Shown here piece after piece: positions 51,700 to 63,179 of a stretch of 64,000 nucleotides of DNA (position 1 is the first letter of the stretch; the number at the start of each line of letters is the position of its first letter). Both the position numbers and the translations under genes were made by a program. Source of the stretch: Coniochaeta sp. PMI_546 (taxonomy: Eukaryota > Ascomycota > Sordariomycetes > Coniochaetales > Coniochaetaceae); contig MU271153.1 of NCBI GenBank assembly GCA_021432605.1, positions 310,001-374,000 of the forward strand. Reading direction: 5' to 3'. The notes beneath the pieces are model-generated. The model had not been told where the DNA came from and searched no databases. It saw only the letters and a list, made by a program, of their open reading frames with translations.

Positions 51700-54600
51700 C
51701 TCTCTCTTTCTTTTTATTTTCTAGTTTCTGTCTGTTACCCGCTTTCCTTTATTAAAAGAGCTCATCCTTATGGTATATCTACCTCGCAAGGCTTGTGAAG
51801 ATGAACCATTTAGGTACGTGCTAGCGGAAAACATGCTAGAGCTCGGCGTGGCACGCCGAAAGAGTCGTCGGACGTGGTGCCTTTACACAGCAAGTTGGCT
51901 TTGACGCAGCTTGTCGGAAGCCACCAATCTATTTGCCTGTCCAAAAGCTAGGGCTGAAATGACGTTTCTAACGACACCGAAGCTACTCTGGTGTTTCCAA
52001 TCATCCTACCGAGTACGTTGTCCGCCACAGTTTCATCTCGATACATACTGGGCGAGCCGCGCCCGGCTGCGAGAGGGCTCAGTACCAGTTGAGTAAAGGA
52101 GCGAAGGCAAGGAAACTCGACCCGTTGGCGCCTCGGTCTCGTTCACATTGGCCATGACCAATACCTTAGTGGCTGTTCGCAGAAAGCGGACAGTGAGCTT
52201 AGACCGTTTCTGAAACGCCTATCATTGTCATGAGGTCCAACACTGAGGAGACTTGTGACGACGAGATGCCGCGCCCAGATTGTCCAGGAATCAGAGACCA
52301 CCTACGATGCCCGGCACCTGCCAGATGGAAATTGACGATGCCAACAAGCGGCGGTAATGATATTGTTACGGGAGCACTGGTCGCAAAGCCTGTGTGTGCG
52401 ATGTCTTCGGAGCGCTTGGCCGACAAAGATATTGCGTCGTTGCACAGCAGGGTCATGGTAATAAATGTATGTGCAACTGAAGGCAATGGGATACAGGCGT
52501 CATCACCGGCCATGAATGCCCTCCCCGCTTGCCTACGTCGCTCAGGGGCATGTATGTCCGTTCGGTAACTTGCAGTCGTGATGTCCCAAACGGCCGTTCC
52601 TCGTGGGCATCGATTGGACGAGACAGCTCCCAGGAGACAGGTGACGAAGTCAGGTACCGGACAGCTACAGTACGTCGTCCTACCTTCACTACACGTACAT
52701 AGTTCTGATAGTATACACCGAAAATGGATATCTCGAACACTCTGGATGACCAACTCAAGCCTTCGCAAGCAGCAAGGGTGCGCCACCTAGGCCCGTTATC
52801 GGTCAAAGTGATCGAGGTTGCCAAGCGATAGGGCGCATCCCCAATCAAGGCCGTTGATTGCGACTATGCAATCTCGATAACACCCTGGGGTCAGGAACGC
52901 GAAGCGAACGGGATCGTGTCTGGACCCTGGAACTTGGCGCTTATCGTCATATCAGTGAGTGATTGACCAGTGAGCATGAGATCTTATCGTATGCCTGATA
53001 TTGCGAGGCTCTGCGGCGTAGAAACAGGACGACTTGAAGCGAGGGCCAACCCAGAGGGCCCTTTCGTCCGTCAAACAGGCTGTGTTGGTGACTACCGACT
53101 GGTTGGTAAGTTCCAGAGCGGGATAGAGATAGGATGGTCTTGACAGAGCGACAGGTTGGTGGCACAGCTAGGCACCGGTGAGGCTGGTCTTTCCGGCTGA
53201 ATGCGTGCTGAGAAGTCGGTGCTCTTCCCATTGATAGTAACCGCCGCCAACATCCGCAATAGGGTAGCTACGGCTTTGCTATCGCACAACAAGATTAGGC
53301 GGCTCTGGGGTCCGAAGATAGGCGCTGGCTGGGGCTGGTTTCGGAAGAGGCTAAAAGAGTGGGGGTCGATCTTTGGCAGCAATCTTGGTCTCACGTCACT
53401 ACGACTTCCAAACGCATTCGGCAGAACAGAACTGGTAACGGACCGCCTCTCAAGCAGACATCGATCCCCAAGATTTGATGTTTTCCTTTCAATGAAGTGT
53501 TGAGACGAGGATCACGGATAGAACGGCTCGCTTGGGACGTGAAATCATCTGGATATCTTGACTTCCGGGTTTGCAATCGTTTGTCGCCAGAAGTTGAGGT
53601 TGTCTGGTAGGCATTTGCACATCAGGGCGCGCACGGAGCCTCACGCGACCCTGCTTCGAGCCCGTAGGAAGTCCGTTTTCCGGATTCAACCACACGGACG
53701 GATCGTGCAGCAAAGACGGAGCTAGAGTCATGTAGGCATCGGCACAGTCCTGCTCTCGTCATGCACGTTGTCGACTCGGCGTTTGGGATGGCCTCTTCTG
53801 ATTGTCTATCCCGGCCGCTGGCTACTATCGCAGGAGGGTGACATGTTGATCAAGAGGGTCCGGTGTTATCTGTATCATCTCAAGACCCGGGCGAAGCACT
53901 CTCAGCTTGTGAGAGCGGCAGTGAAGATTGCAGTGCGGTGCTGAAATGAGGGCCACGATAAGCGTCCACACTGCCATCTCGACCTGACATGGTACTCGGT
54001 CAGTTCTGACGGATCAGTCAATGTCTGCTGAACATGAGTAGACCATATCATGTCTTTGATATGCGAGATAGCGGTGCAGGAGAGCAAATGACGTGGCTCA
54101 GCCGCTAGGATTGGCTCACGTGGGATATTAACGCTGTTACACAACCACTTTCCAGACTCCTACTGTGACAGTGTTACCGTAGGACGACGAGAGGTCCTTT
54201 ACAATGATCGCTATTCAGCCTGCACAGGCACCACAGCGAGTTTGCACCGTAGATACACAGCATCAAAACAGCGTAGGAACGCGCCGAAGCGTATATTTCA
54301 ACGCTTCAAGCAGAGCCGCCCCACTGACGGTTTCGGCCCTGCCATCCTATGCTTTCGGCTGCAACACCAGATGCAGACGACTTCGAAACCTAAAATTGGG
54401 CGGGGGAAATCTGGTGGAGCGTCATTGTTGAACTCATGCGGTAGATGTTTGATGTCTGGGTAGGTTAGAAGACGCGAAGTTGAGTCCCTTCAATCCATCC
54501 AAGGTTCGGTCAGCGATCGGTGATCATCCGGCTCAAACGAACACATGGATCGCATGACCCTTGTACGACGACTCCAGTTCATCAAGTGCAGGCAGCATAT

Positions 54601-55358
54601 CAACATCTACTGTATCTCCTTGACGAGGAGGGTATATGTGAGATACGTCCTGATTGCACTCCTGTCTCAGCTCGGTTGCGGGCCGGCCGAAGGTTGTCTA
54701 TTGTACCTTACCTGCTGTCAGCCACGCAGCAAGACATGTATGCATCCATTACCATTATTACCCTTGCCTCGGACTTCTTGGTGGCTTGCTTGGCCAGTGG
54801 TTCCTGGAAATCCCTTGGTGTGTCTTGACTAGTGTAGGTACCACAGTAATGAGTCTAGACTTATTAGTGCCGCGCCGGTTCGGTTGCTGTTTGGGTTGAA
54901 CGCGGTGGTGTTCCTTTGGGACTCGCGATCCACTTAAAGGCCAGGAACCTGCCAACCTTGAACCAGGATATCAGGTTTTTGGAGATCCAGGAACGTTCCG
55001 GGATAATACAGATTAAAACGAGATAAACCCTGACCTGGAACCGATTTCCACTTCACCAAGCCGTCGTGTTTATTGATTAGAGCTTCCATCTTTTGTGCCT
55101 TTCATCTCGGCCTCTCGATAGAAACCTTATTGTTGCCCGACTCCCACTGCGCCTGATCGTCCCGCTTCCGCTTCCTCTCGATATAATGCCGTCTTCAACG
55201 TCGGGTCCCCGCTAGGCTCATTCTGTCTCTCGTAGAGCTGAACAGTCTCTCGCTCTTTTTTCTTTATCTCTAAAACCACGGCTAATCCTCCTACCAAACC
55301 AATACCGTCGCGGTGTCCCCTCGCCTACAGCACATAATATCTACCAGTCAATCTGCAA
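51700..55358. other. gene-poor region
   Basis: 3.7 kb ending in the promoter and CT-rich leader (about 55090-55330) of the 1427-residue gene. The longest frame (52199-52786 minus, 195 codons) is opposed by an open plus frame and has no recognisable content. I see no repeats or RNA genes in it. Confidence 0.45.
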
Positions 55359-55421
55359 ATGAGCCTCGAGGTCGACGCGAGGACTCACCCACCAAGAGAC
55401 TGGAGGCTGCGGCCGAGGTGA
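55359..55421 (+). promoter_or_regulatory. upstream ORF in leader
   Basis: A 20-codon frame with its own ATG and stop lies 30 nt before the main ATG at 55452. If the leader is transcribed from the CT-rich stretch upstream, scanning ribosomes would meet this uORF first, which could lower translation of the main frame. Confidence 0.4.
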
Positions 55422-55451
55422 ACCGGATCGGAATTGCACTAAGACGAAAGC

Positions 55452-58400
55452 ATGGTGGACGCGGGCACTTACAGCGCTGTGACCCTAGGGCATGACGACA
55501 CGAGACCCGACAGTGCTTCGACCGCATCACCAGCCTCTGTGTCTGCCACGTTCTCGTCCCCTTCAGCTTTCCTGTCCTTGTCCGAATATGCGTTTACGCC
55601 GCTGTCAATGGTTGGAAGCGACTTGTCTTATCGCGACGACAGCGATGAGGACAGCAGATCGGAGAACGAAGCTGGAGCGCTGAGAAAACACTCCAGAACC
55701 GATGATGCATCGCTCGAAAATCTTGCGACACGCACTACCGGTAGCCCCAGCAGGAGCACGGCCACCGACATGGGGAGAAACACTGCCGGAACAGCGCCGG
55801 GAATGCTGTCAAGACCGACACCCGGGTCAGCGAGGCCCACAGCTCCTAGCATCGTCGGCACCCTGGCCCACTCACTGCAACACTTACGTGCAGCTGGAAA
55901 GGGATACGAACCCGTCTCAGCTGCGGCTACAGGTGAAAATATTCAACACGACAATTGTCAACAATATCATCAATCGTCATCTCCAGCTTCCAGGCCTTCT
56001 TCTCGAACTTCTTCGACTTCTCCTTTCTCAGCCGAAGCTAGCGACGTGTCTTCGGCAGATCATCGACAGATCCGCCAACAGAATCCACAACTTGCGCCAC
56101 ATAGCAATCTCGCGTTGCACCACCACGACCGTCAAGCCACCCCCGGGTCGCCGCCGTCTCCTAATTCTCCAATAAATGCGAATGTTGACATTTCAATCCA
56201 AACTCTACAACAGGTTGCCCGTACAATATCCGCTTCCTCAACCCCAGCACCGCTAGTACGGCCCAAACCAAGGCCTCTGCCGTCGAAGTCGCAGCCTGTT
56301 TCCAGGACTGCAAGCGTCCGTACTGTCTCAAGCACCGGGCTCGCCAATCTTCATTCGTCTCCAAGGCCCAACAACTTACGCTCCGGATCCTGTTCTGGCA
56401 GCGTCGCTGCTCTCGAGGCCACCGCCGAGCGTTTCTCTTTGACCAGCTCCATCGACGACGCGATTCGAAAAGCGCACGAAGAGCTCAAGCGCAGCGACAG
56501 TCGACGCTCTTCTATACTCCGAGCCAGCAGTGGACGGGCGGAAAGCGATAACGAGAGCTCTGCGTTACAAACATTACAGTCTCAGCTGGCCGCCCTTAGT
56601 CGGCAGAATTCCATCGTTGGGACCAATAGTGCTGCGCGACACGGTGGATACTCGCCGGCCGCATATGTCATGAGCCCGACACACTCGATATCGAATGCTT
56701 CGACAAGATATAGGTCCGTGAGCAAGGCCAGCTCTCTAGGCGTGCCCAGCGGTATTGGTAACATGGACACATTTGACCTTTCCGAGGCCAGTAATGCGGA
56801 ACGGTTCCCTTCGTTCTTATCTCGCAATGGCCCAGGCAAGAGTTCGATTCGAAGTGTCGTATCGAGCAAACTCTCGCTGGTGGACATAGCCGAAACCGAG
56901 CCACCAATGACCTTGACGCTGGATGCTCTTGATGAGGCCGATCGCGCAGCGGAAGCAGGAGATGAGTCGGAGGATGAGGACACGATCCGGGCCATCGCAC
57001 ACCAACACGTGGAGGAGAGCCATGATCAGGATGACGATGTCGACGATCTCGAGACCCCGCAAGCCGAGGTTCTGAAGCCAATGCTCGATAATGACTTCTT
57101 GAACTTCTCTGCTCCGAGCGCTCTGCAGCTCCATCAACCCGAGTCTTTTGACAACCATATGGGCCATGAGGAAGAGCAACTCAGGCCCCCAAGCGCTGGA
57201 TCCGGAACAACATATGAGCGAAACGCGTTTGGCGACTTTGACGGCGTCCATTGTGATCCTGATTCGGCGGACTTCCCAGAACCTCCTGACCATGAACCGC
57301 CGCCACCACCACAACAACAACAGAAGCGGATGTCGAGGCCCCTATCCTCTCTCCCACCGCGACCGCAATCCTACTTCGACATGCAGACCGGCCAGCAAAT
57401 GTTGTACTATCCGGCTCGAGTCCCTGCGATGCTCAACCTGCCTCCAAAGCTATCCAAAACCAAGAAGCCGGACCGCCAAAAGGTGCGCTCACAGGTACTC
57501 AGCGTCATGCCCATGGAGTCAAGGGACTCTCGCATATGGCTTCCAGACCCAGTAGGTGAGACCAATGCGCCACTCATGTCAGGTGCAGTCGATGAAACCC
57601 TCGCGCCTCCGGAGCCCTCGCCAGCCAGGGCCTCATTCATCGCCGATCTAGACCCTGCTGGGAGTCAATCTGGCTCGTTCCATGGGCCATCCGCGCAGGA
57701 AGCAAGCGCGGCGTTATCACCAGTCAAGCAGGAACGAGAGATCAGACGACCACAAAAATTGGCAGACAAACGCAAGTCACAAATGCCTGGGACTGAGGAG
57801 CTGCCACCACACCTTAGGGCAAGTGTGTTCTTCGATTTACCAGAAGAACCGCCAAAGATTGTGGTAAAGGACCATTCGGCGATGGCCACTCTGGATAGTA
57901 TCCTCGACGCCTCTGCCAGCGCACCAGTTAGCGCGTTTACCGACCATGCCTTTGCTGGGGCACTCGGATCCGAAGTGTACGGAGTTGAGAAAAAGAAGAA
58001 GCGGAAGTCTAATGCAGACTTCGGGATCGTGGAGAATCGAAACTCCAGCTCTCTTGCTGTGCAGCAAGCACACGAAAACAAGAAGCGGGGATCTTTCTTG
58101 TCACTCCTCGCTCATACGCGCAAGAGCAGCGAGAATCTCAGTGCTGACCGGAGGAGTGCCGCCCTCGGAGCGGGCGAAGGCGGCCTGTCGCCCAGCGTTG
58201 AAGGCAGCAGCAAGGACGGCAACTCGCCGAACGTCGACCAAGGCCCCTTTTCACCCAACTTGCTGGCTCCTGATTCCGACGAGGAGCCTGACAAGGAAGC
58301 AGAGAAGGACGAGGATAAAGAGGACGACGAGTCAGAGGAGGAAGAGCTGAACAACGTTTATCAGGGGAGGCCCACGACGCTCCTTGCCGAGCTTCAGATC

Positions 58401-59735
58401 CGCAAGCAGCGGAACAAGATGCGCACTCGTCCTGTACACAAGGTGTACCCGAACGGGTTGCACAGCACTCTACTGGAACTCGACACAGTTGCAGAGGTGG
58501 AGCGCTCAATGAGAAAGGGCAAGAAAGTGAACTTGGCTTGGGAGGACCCGAGCGCAAATCCTGACTTGATGGAGGAGGAGGATGACGAGGAGGTTCCGCT
58601 GGCCATGCTGGCTGCCGCAAGGGCTGCCGCCGCGTCAAAGGGCGTCAACAAGTCATCACTCGATGTCGGCTTGATAATGGACGAAGTGAACCGACCGCTA
58701 GGATTGATGGAGCGTAGAGAGCTGGAGGAGAACGAACCATTGAGCCGCCGTCGCGACCGGATTCAAGGCCGTGCACCGAGGGAGACCTTGAATCTCGAGA
58801 CCATGCAGAAGCGGATGACTCAACTTTCTCTAGCTCATGGGGTTGCCGGCTGGAAATCACAGTCACGTCTCGCTCTCCCGCTCCACAGTCCCTCGTACGG
58901 TCCGACAGGCAGCGGGGCCAGCATACGGAGTTCAGAGCCCCCGCCCGAGCCCGAAGTCGAAGGCGAAACCCTTGCCCAACGCAGAAAACGTCTCCAGGGC
59001 GATACGCTCCCGAGCGCGCGGCCTGTTAGCGGGGCTTTCTCGCATGAGTTGCTCGAGCAATTCGGCGGTGACGAAGACACAACCCGCGAGGACAACGCCA
59101 AGGGCAAGGAAACGCCGAACGGCGAGCAGGAGGAAGAGACCTTAGGCCAGCGACGCCGCCGTCTCCAGGCCGAGCGCGGAGCCCGCGAGCGTGAAATGGC
59201 CAGCAAGACCGACCGCCGCATCTCCCGCCGGATGTCCATGGCGGATATTCTCATCGCTCACCCCCTCGAGCCCCCTCAGGGTGTCATGGATCCCCGTGAG
59301 CTAGAACGACAACGGCTGCAAGCCGTTGCTGCCGAGAAGCAACGAGACAACGAAGCCAGAATGGCGGCTCTGCGCTCTCAGATGCCGCAGACGCTTCCCC
59401 ATTCGAGCGTCGGCGCTCTCAACGGCGGTTACATGGGCGGGCAGTTCAACGACGGTCTGGCCGGCGGACTCGGCAACCCGGGCCGCAGCCTGGCGTATGC
59501 TAGGACCAGTGGCGTGCCGCCTCTGCAGCGGATGAGCACGCTGCCGGCTGCGTACGGCGGGAATGCTCCGCTTTCTGCGCCGGTGTACGGAGCCGCCATG
59601 ACGATGACGGGTGTGGATGGCCCGTACGGTATGGGTCCCAATGCGTACGGCGGAGGGTTCAATTTCGGGGGGATGCCGCCTACGCAGGGGCAGCTTGATA
59701 TGGTCGAGCGGTGGAGGCAGAGTATTCGGCCTTGA
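55452..59735 (+). CDS. large unknown low-complexity protein with repeated ETLxQRR motif
   Basis: Intronless, 1427 residues. The first 900 residues are mostly Ser/Pro/Asp-rich disorder with an acidic patch and a QQQQ/PPPP run. A conserved-looking block begins near residue 974 (TTLLAELQIRKQRNKMRTRP, then a basic/acidic helix). Three copies of the motif E-(T/P)-L-x-x-R-R-x-R-(I/L)-Q start at residues 1095, 1172 and 1229. The last 100 residues are Gly/Tyr/Met-rich (MGGQFNDGLAGGLGN, AYGGGFNFGGMPP). The layout suggests a cytoplasmic scaffold with phosphorylation-prone linkers. I recognise no named family. A uORF precedes the start codon. Confidence 0.85.
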   Translation: MVDAGTYSAVTLGHDDTRPDSASTASPASVSATFSSPSAFLSLSEYAFTPLSMVGSDLSYRDDSDEDSRSENEAGALRKHSRTDDASLENLATRTTGSPSRSTATDMGRNTAGTAPGMLSRPTPGSARPTAPSIVGTLAHSLQHLRAAGKGYEPVSAAATGENIQHDNCQQYHQSSSPASRPSSRTSSTSPFSAEASDVSSADHRQIRQQNPQLAPHSNLALHHHDRQATPGSPPSPNSPINANVDISIQTLQQVARTISASSTPAPLVRPKPRPLPSKSQPVSRTASVRTVSSTGLANLHSSPRPNNLRSGSCSGSVAALEATAERFSLTSSIDDAIRKAHEELKRSDSRRSSILRASSGRAESDNESSALQTLQSQLAALSRQNSIVGTNSAARHGGYSPAAYVMSPTHSISNASTRYRSVSKASSLGVPSGIGNMDTFDLSEASNAERFPSFLSRNGPGKSSIRSVVSSKLSLVDIAETEPPMTLTLDALDEADRAAEAGDESEDEDTIRAIAHQHVEESHDQDDDVDDLETPQAEVLKPMLDNDFLNFSAPSALQLHQPESFDNHMGHEEEQLRPPSAGSGTTYERNAFGDFDGVHCDPDSADFPEPPDHEPPPPPQQQQKRMSRPLSSLPPRPQSYFDMQTGQQMLYYPARVPAMLNLPPKLSKTKKPDRQKVRSQVLSVMPMESRDSRIWLPDPVGETNAPLMSGAVDETLAPPEPSPARASFIADLDPAGSQSGSFHGPSAQEASAALSPVKQEREIRRPQKLADKRKSQMPGTEELPPHLRASVFFDLPEEPPKIVVKDHSAMATLDSILDASASAPVSAFTDHAFAGALGSEVYGVEKKKKRKSNADFGIVENRNSSSLAVQQAHENKKRGSFLSLLAHTRKSSENLSADRRSAALGAGEGGLSPSVEGSSKDGNSPNVDQGPFSPNLLAPDSDEEPDKEAEKDEDKEDDESEEEELNNVYQGRPTTLLAELQIRKQRNKMRTRPVHKVYPNGLHSTLLELDTVAEVERSMRKGKKVNLAWEDPSANPDLMEEEDDEEVPLAMLAAARAAAASKGVNKSSLDVGLIMDEVNRPLGLMERRELEENEPLSRRRDRIQGRAPRETLNLETMQKRMTQLSLAHGVAGWKSQSRLALPLHSPSYGPTGSGASIRSSEPPPEPEVEGETLAQRRKRLQGDTLPSARPVSGAFSHELLEQFGGDEDTTREDNAKGKETPNGEQEEETLGQRRRRLQAERGAREREMASKTDRRISRRMSMADILIAHPLEPPQGVMDPRELERQRLQAVAAEKQRDNEARMAALRSQMPQTLPHSSVGALNGGYMGGQFNDGLAGGLGNPGRSLAYARTSGVPPLQRMSTLPAAYGGNAPLSAPVYGAAMTMTGVDGPYGMGPNAYGGGFNFGGMPPTQGQLDMVERWRQSIRP

Positions 59736-60750
59736 GGGAGTGCTTCGATATGGCGAGTTGTCAAGCCTAAAGACTTTTTTAATGTGGCGCAGATATATCA
59801 CTTGGCGCGGAAAACCGGTTTTCTGGTTATTTTCCCATTCTTAACTATACCTTTGGATTCGATACGTTGGGGGTAACTTGACCTGACGACCTGTCAAGGC
59901 GGATATAGACGTGACAGATAGAGGACTTGGTGCGGCCCTTTTTGGATCCGGAACGCATAGACAGGTTGGCGGCGTATTGGATACTCGGGGGTTCCCTGAC
60001 ATAGCATTGCATAGCGCTGATGATGGCGTCGGCCGTGGATACCGTCACCGAAACGAGATATAATTTCTTCTTAACATCATTTCCCGTTTGATATCTTCGA
60101 CGCCGTGTCTTTGTGACTGATTTGCCTACCAAATACCGATGGTAGCAAGTAATCCACAATTCACTCTGCCCATACCGTGACTTGGTCTATCAACCGGCGA
60201 GGCTCAGTGGTCTCAAGCAGGCTTTTCCTCCGATGTTATCACCACGAGTGTATTCGTTCACTGCATCAGTAGCTACAACCCTTATCGCGACCATATGACT
60301 TGACGCTCGCAATTTTCTGAGCGCTCATCGATTGATACTACCAGATGCCAATGCCCGGATTAGCAAGAACCGACAATATATGCCGTTGGAGATCACGCTG
60401 AAGTGCCTTGGGTTACCGGGCTTGGATGTGTGTTTGATGAGGATCATTAGCAGACATAAGCATGACATGGACAGACATAAGGTCCCGCCAAAAGTGCACT
60501 TTTTATGCACTTTCTTTCTCGAAACCCCGCCCCCGAGGACAAAGTGCTAGGTCTAGCTGGCCAGCTCATGTAGACTCGATGGAATTTTCGCAGAGCCTCC
60601 CCCTTGAAACAACATTGAAGTCGGCACAGTGAAGTATAGACTCTAAACAACACCAAAGACAAGAAGCCGTTAAGTCGGCAGATATTGGTTGTCGCCAAGC
60701 CAACTACTACACCTCTTGGGGCGCCTCTCGAGGGTATCTGGACTGAGCTC
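59736..60750. other. intergenic, no supported gene
   Basis: 1 kb between two plus-strand genes, containing the 3' end of the large gene and the promoter of the membrane-protein gene. A minus frame at 59845-60159 (104 codons) has no recognisable content. Confidence 0.45.
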
Positions 60751-62194
60751 ATGGCCGCTACTAGAGTTCTTGTCGATGCGGCGGTGAGGACGGCAGACTT
60801 CACCGTCCACGCCTTGAACCTAGCTACGTCGCTGGGAGTGAGAACTGTGGGCCTTGTGTGGGCAAGGAGAGCATCTGCAAAACATTGGCATGTCTGGGCG
60901 GCCCTTGCTACGATCATTTCACTCTTTTTCACCGTCCTGGCATTCTGGATCACTCTCGACACAGCTCGTTACGCTAGATGGACAGCACAGAAGGATTTCA
61001 TGCTCATTTGCTCAGATGAGGTGCGTTTATAGCTATGCCACCCTGTTCACTCCGTTGGTCATTGGATACTAATAGGATTCTGCACAGACAACACGTCACC
61101 TTACCCAGGACTGCCCACTTCTTAGGAATGCGAGTTTAACAGCGCCTCCCGGCCTCCAAAACCATCTGGCTCGCCGAGACAACGCTACAAACTCCAACCT
61201 CACAGCACTTCCTGAGACTCGGAGCTATTCAGCTTGGCTAAAAAGATCCGCTCTCGGAAAGGATTGGACGGGGGAGACCATGTTATACGATAGCACACTG
61301 AAGATCAGCAGCGACTTCTGGAACCCTTCACCGATTCTCCAATATGTTGCCGCACTGACAGGTATTACTTTGAGCAAGGTCTTCCTGAGGTCTTGGAGAG
61401 GGGTCTTGTCAGGTGAACGTGGCCAATGTCGCTTCCGGCCCTTTCTCTGGTCTACTTCCGGAGCGGCCATTTCGGCGCGTTGTTTCGGGCCACCAGCGCA
61501 TTCAATGCGCCATAACAGCCTTGTGGACCGACTGAAGACAGGAGCTCGCACTTCTTTTCACGGTATTTTCTTTCTTGGGCTTGCAATCTCTCGCGGCAGT
61601 CTCTGTTTAGACAAGCTGCGAGTTATAAAGGATCGGATCAAGTCTTTTTTCCCTGGACTCGTCGCTGACGCATTATTTTCCATCGCTATCTGTGTGCGAA
61701 GCCAAATGCTCCTATTTCTGTGGCTGCCTTTGCAGGGACACTCGTCGCTGTGGTTCCAAATCTACCGTTGCCTTCTGGGTGGTCTGGCTTGCAGTTCAAC
61801 AAGTTATACTGGCCAAAGAAGCGGAACGATCTGGGTGGCGGTTACAATAACGCCGGTCTTCTTCGTTCTGACATCGCCGGAAGACCTGGAATGGTACGGT
61901 CACTCAGAGTCCATACGATGGCTTTTGGCGCTTGCAGTAATGCTGCTTCTAGTGGACTCCGTCAGAGAATTCTTCTACATTAACGCGATGATCAACGATA
62001 CAGGTAAGTGTATTATTTGCGGCCAACTTGACAAGGAACTTCTGGGGCGAGTCAAGGAATCGTGCTGTAAGAACCATCAACTGGAACGAGTTGAACGAGG
62101 TACTTGTCTCAAACTGCTGCAGCAAGACTGGCCCTGCAGACTCTGCGAGTCTTCTCGGTCTCAAGAGGATGTTGCAGTAGATATGAGCGAGTGA
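60751..62194 (+). CDS. polytopic membrane protein, unknown, two exons
   Basis: Model join(60751..61020,61076..62194), 462 residues. The 55-nt intron has GTGCGT, TACTAAT and AATAG, with frame kept in phase 0. A first membrane segment lies near residues 52-72 (WAALATIISLFFTVLAFWIT), followed by WTAQKDFMLIC and a polar, Asn-glycosylation-rich region. Further hydrophobic stretches are ADALFSIAICV, MLLFLWLPL, TIWVAVTITPVFFVL and WLLALAVMLLLVDSV. After a GTAAGT word at about 62005 the frame continues as a cysteine-rich tail (CIIC, CRLC), which may be real or an unspliced intron. The layout, one membrane span, a WTAxKDF motif and then several spans, occurs in uncharacterised fungal membrane proteins; function unknown. 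Confidence 0.6.
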
Positions 62195-62513
62195 TCAAAG
62201 ACCCCTGCATGACATGAAGTCTTTCGAGTTCTAGATCATTGCGGCTCAGGTACCCGAGACTGGCGCAGAAGGGAGCCAACGGAGCAATAGTCTTGTACGT
62301 ACGTAAATAGCTATTATAGATTGGATTGGGGGACGCGATGGAACTCTACACGGCAGCCAAGACTCGTGTTGTAACGTGTAAGCGAGCAAGCGTACTAAGA
62401 CGGTGCATCTACAAACCGCGTCAGATGCCAATCGTAAGACGGTCTACATATTTGCCAGGCCCGACTGTAGGAAAGCCAACTCGTCTAGTCAGGCGAGCTG
62501 AAAAGCTGAAAAC
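62195..62513. other. intergenic, no supported gene
   Basis: About 320 bp between the membrane-protein gene and the TATA box of the secreted-protein gene. Nothing noted. Confidence 0.45.
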
Positions 62514-62520
62514 TATAAAT
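62514..62520 (+). promoter_or_regulatory. TATA box of the secreted-protein gene
   Basis: TATAAAT, about 98 bp upstream of the start codon at 62618. A consensus TATA box is uncommon among the other promoters here and fits an inducible secreted-protein gene. Confidence 0.55.
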
Positions 62521-62617
62521 TATGCATTCCTGTACCGTTATGGCTCGCCCTGCCGAAGAATAGGAAGAGAAGCTTCACCTCTATTGCTTACCTGACAACA
62601 CACTGTTACAAGCAAAG

Positions 62618-63179
62618 ATGAAACTCGCCACGGTCACGTACCTGACCGTACTCCTCCTTGCGCCTTCGGCTCTGGCCGAGGACTGTAAGAAGGTTCTGGG
62701 ATCCTGGCGCTGCGGTTAGTTTTGACCTTGCCCTAAAGAACCTAGTCTATCCGCCCTCCCAGATCAGCTCCTACAACACAGTACACTTCTAGGTCGCATC
62801 GAGAACCAATCATCACGCCAGCTGCGTTTTGCGCGCAACATCCCATACGGACCGGACAAGTGCCAATTCTGGAACTGGCCGGGACACAGGTGCGTTCTTA
62901 CCCTTTACATCGACCCCTGTGCACTGGTCTGACTTCAACGTCAGCACATCGGGCAAGCCAGAGAACTGCAAGCAGGAATATCTGAACGCCGGTTCTTCCT
63001 TCGGCGGGACGTATCCGGTGGACGTCGACGCCTTCTGCTATGCTGATGTCGACTACATCTACGATGACAACCCGATCACCAAGGGCGTCTGGACCAAGTT
63101 CAGCAGTAACACCAAGGTTACATGCAAGGGCGGGCAGGGGAGTACGAAACCTTATTGTGTGTCTTATGATCCTTCATAG
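62618..63179 (+). CDS. small secreted protein, three exons
   Basis: Model join(62618..62714,62793..62889,62945..63179), 142 residues. Introns of 78 and 55 nt (GTTAGT..TCTAG and GTGCGT..GTCAG) keep frame in phases 1 and 2. The signal peptide MKLATVTYLTVLLLAPSALA ends at AEDC. The mature chain has about eight cysteines (EDC, WRC, DKC, ENC, AFC, VTC and YC among them) and aromatic-rich segments such as QFWNWPGH and YADVDYIYDD. It looks like a stably folded extracellular protein of the small secreted class. No domain is recognised, and no role can be assigned from sequence alone. Confidence 0.78.

Noticed and set aside
52199-52786. 195-codon minus-strand frame
   Set aside because: Opposed by a plus frame of 112 codons; composition uninformative and no family recognised.
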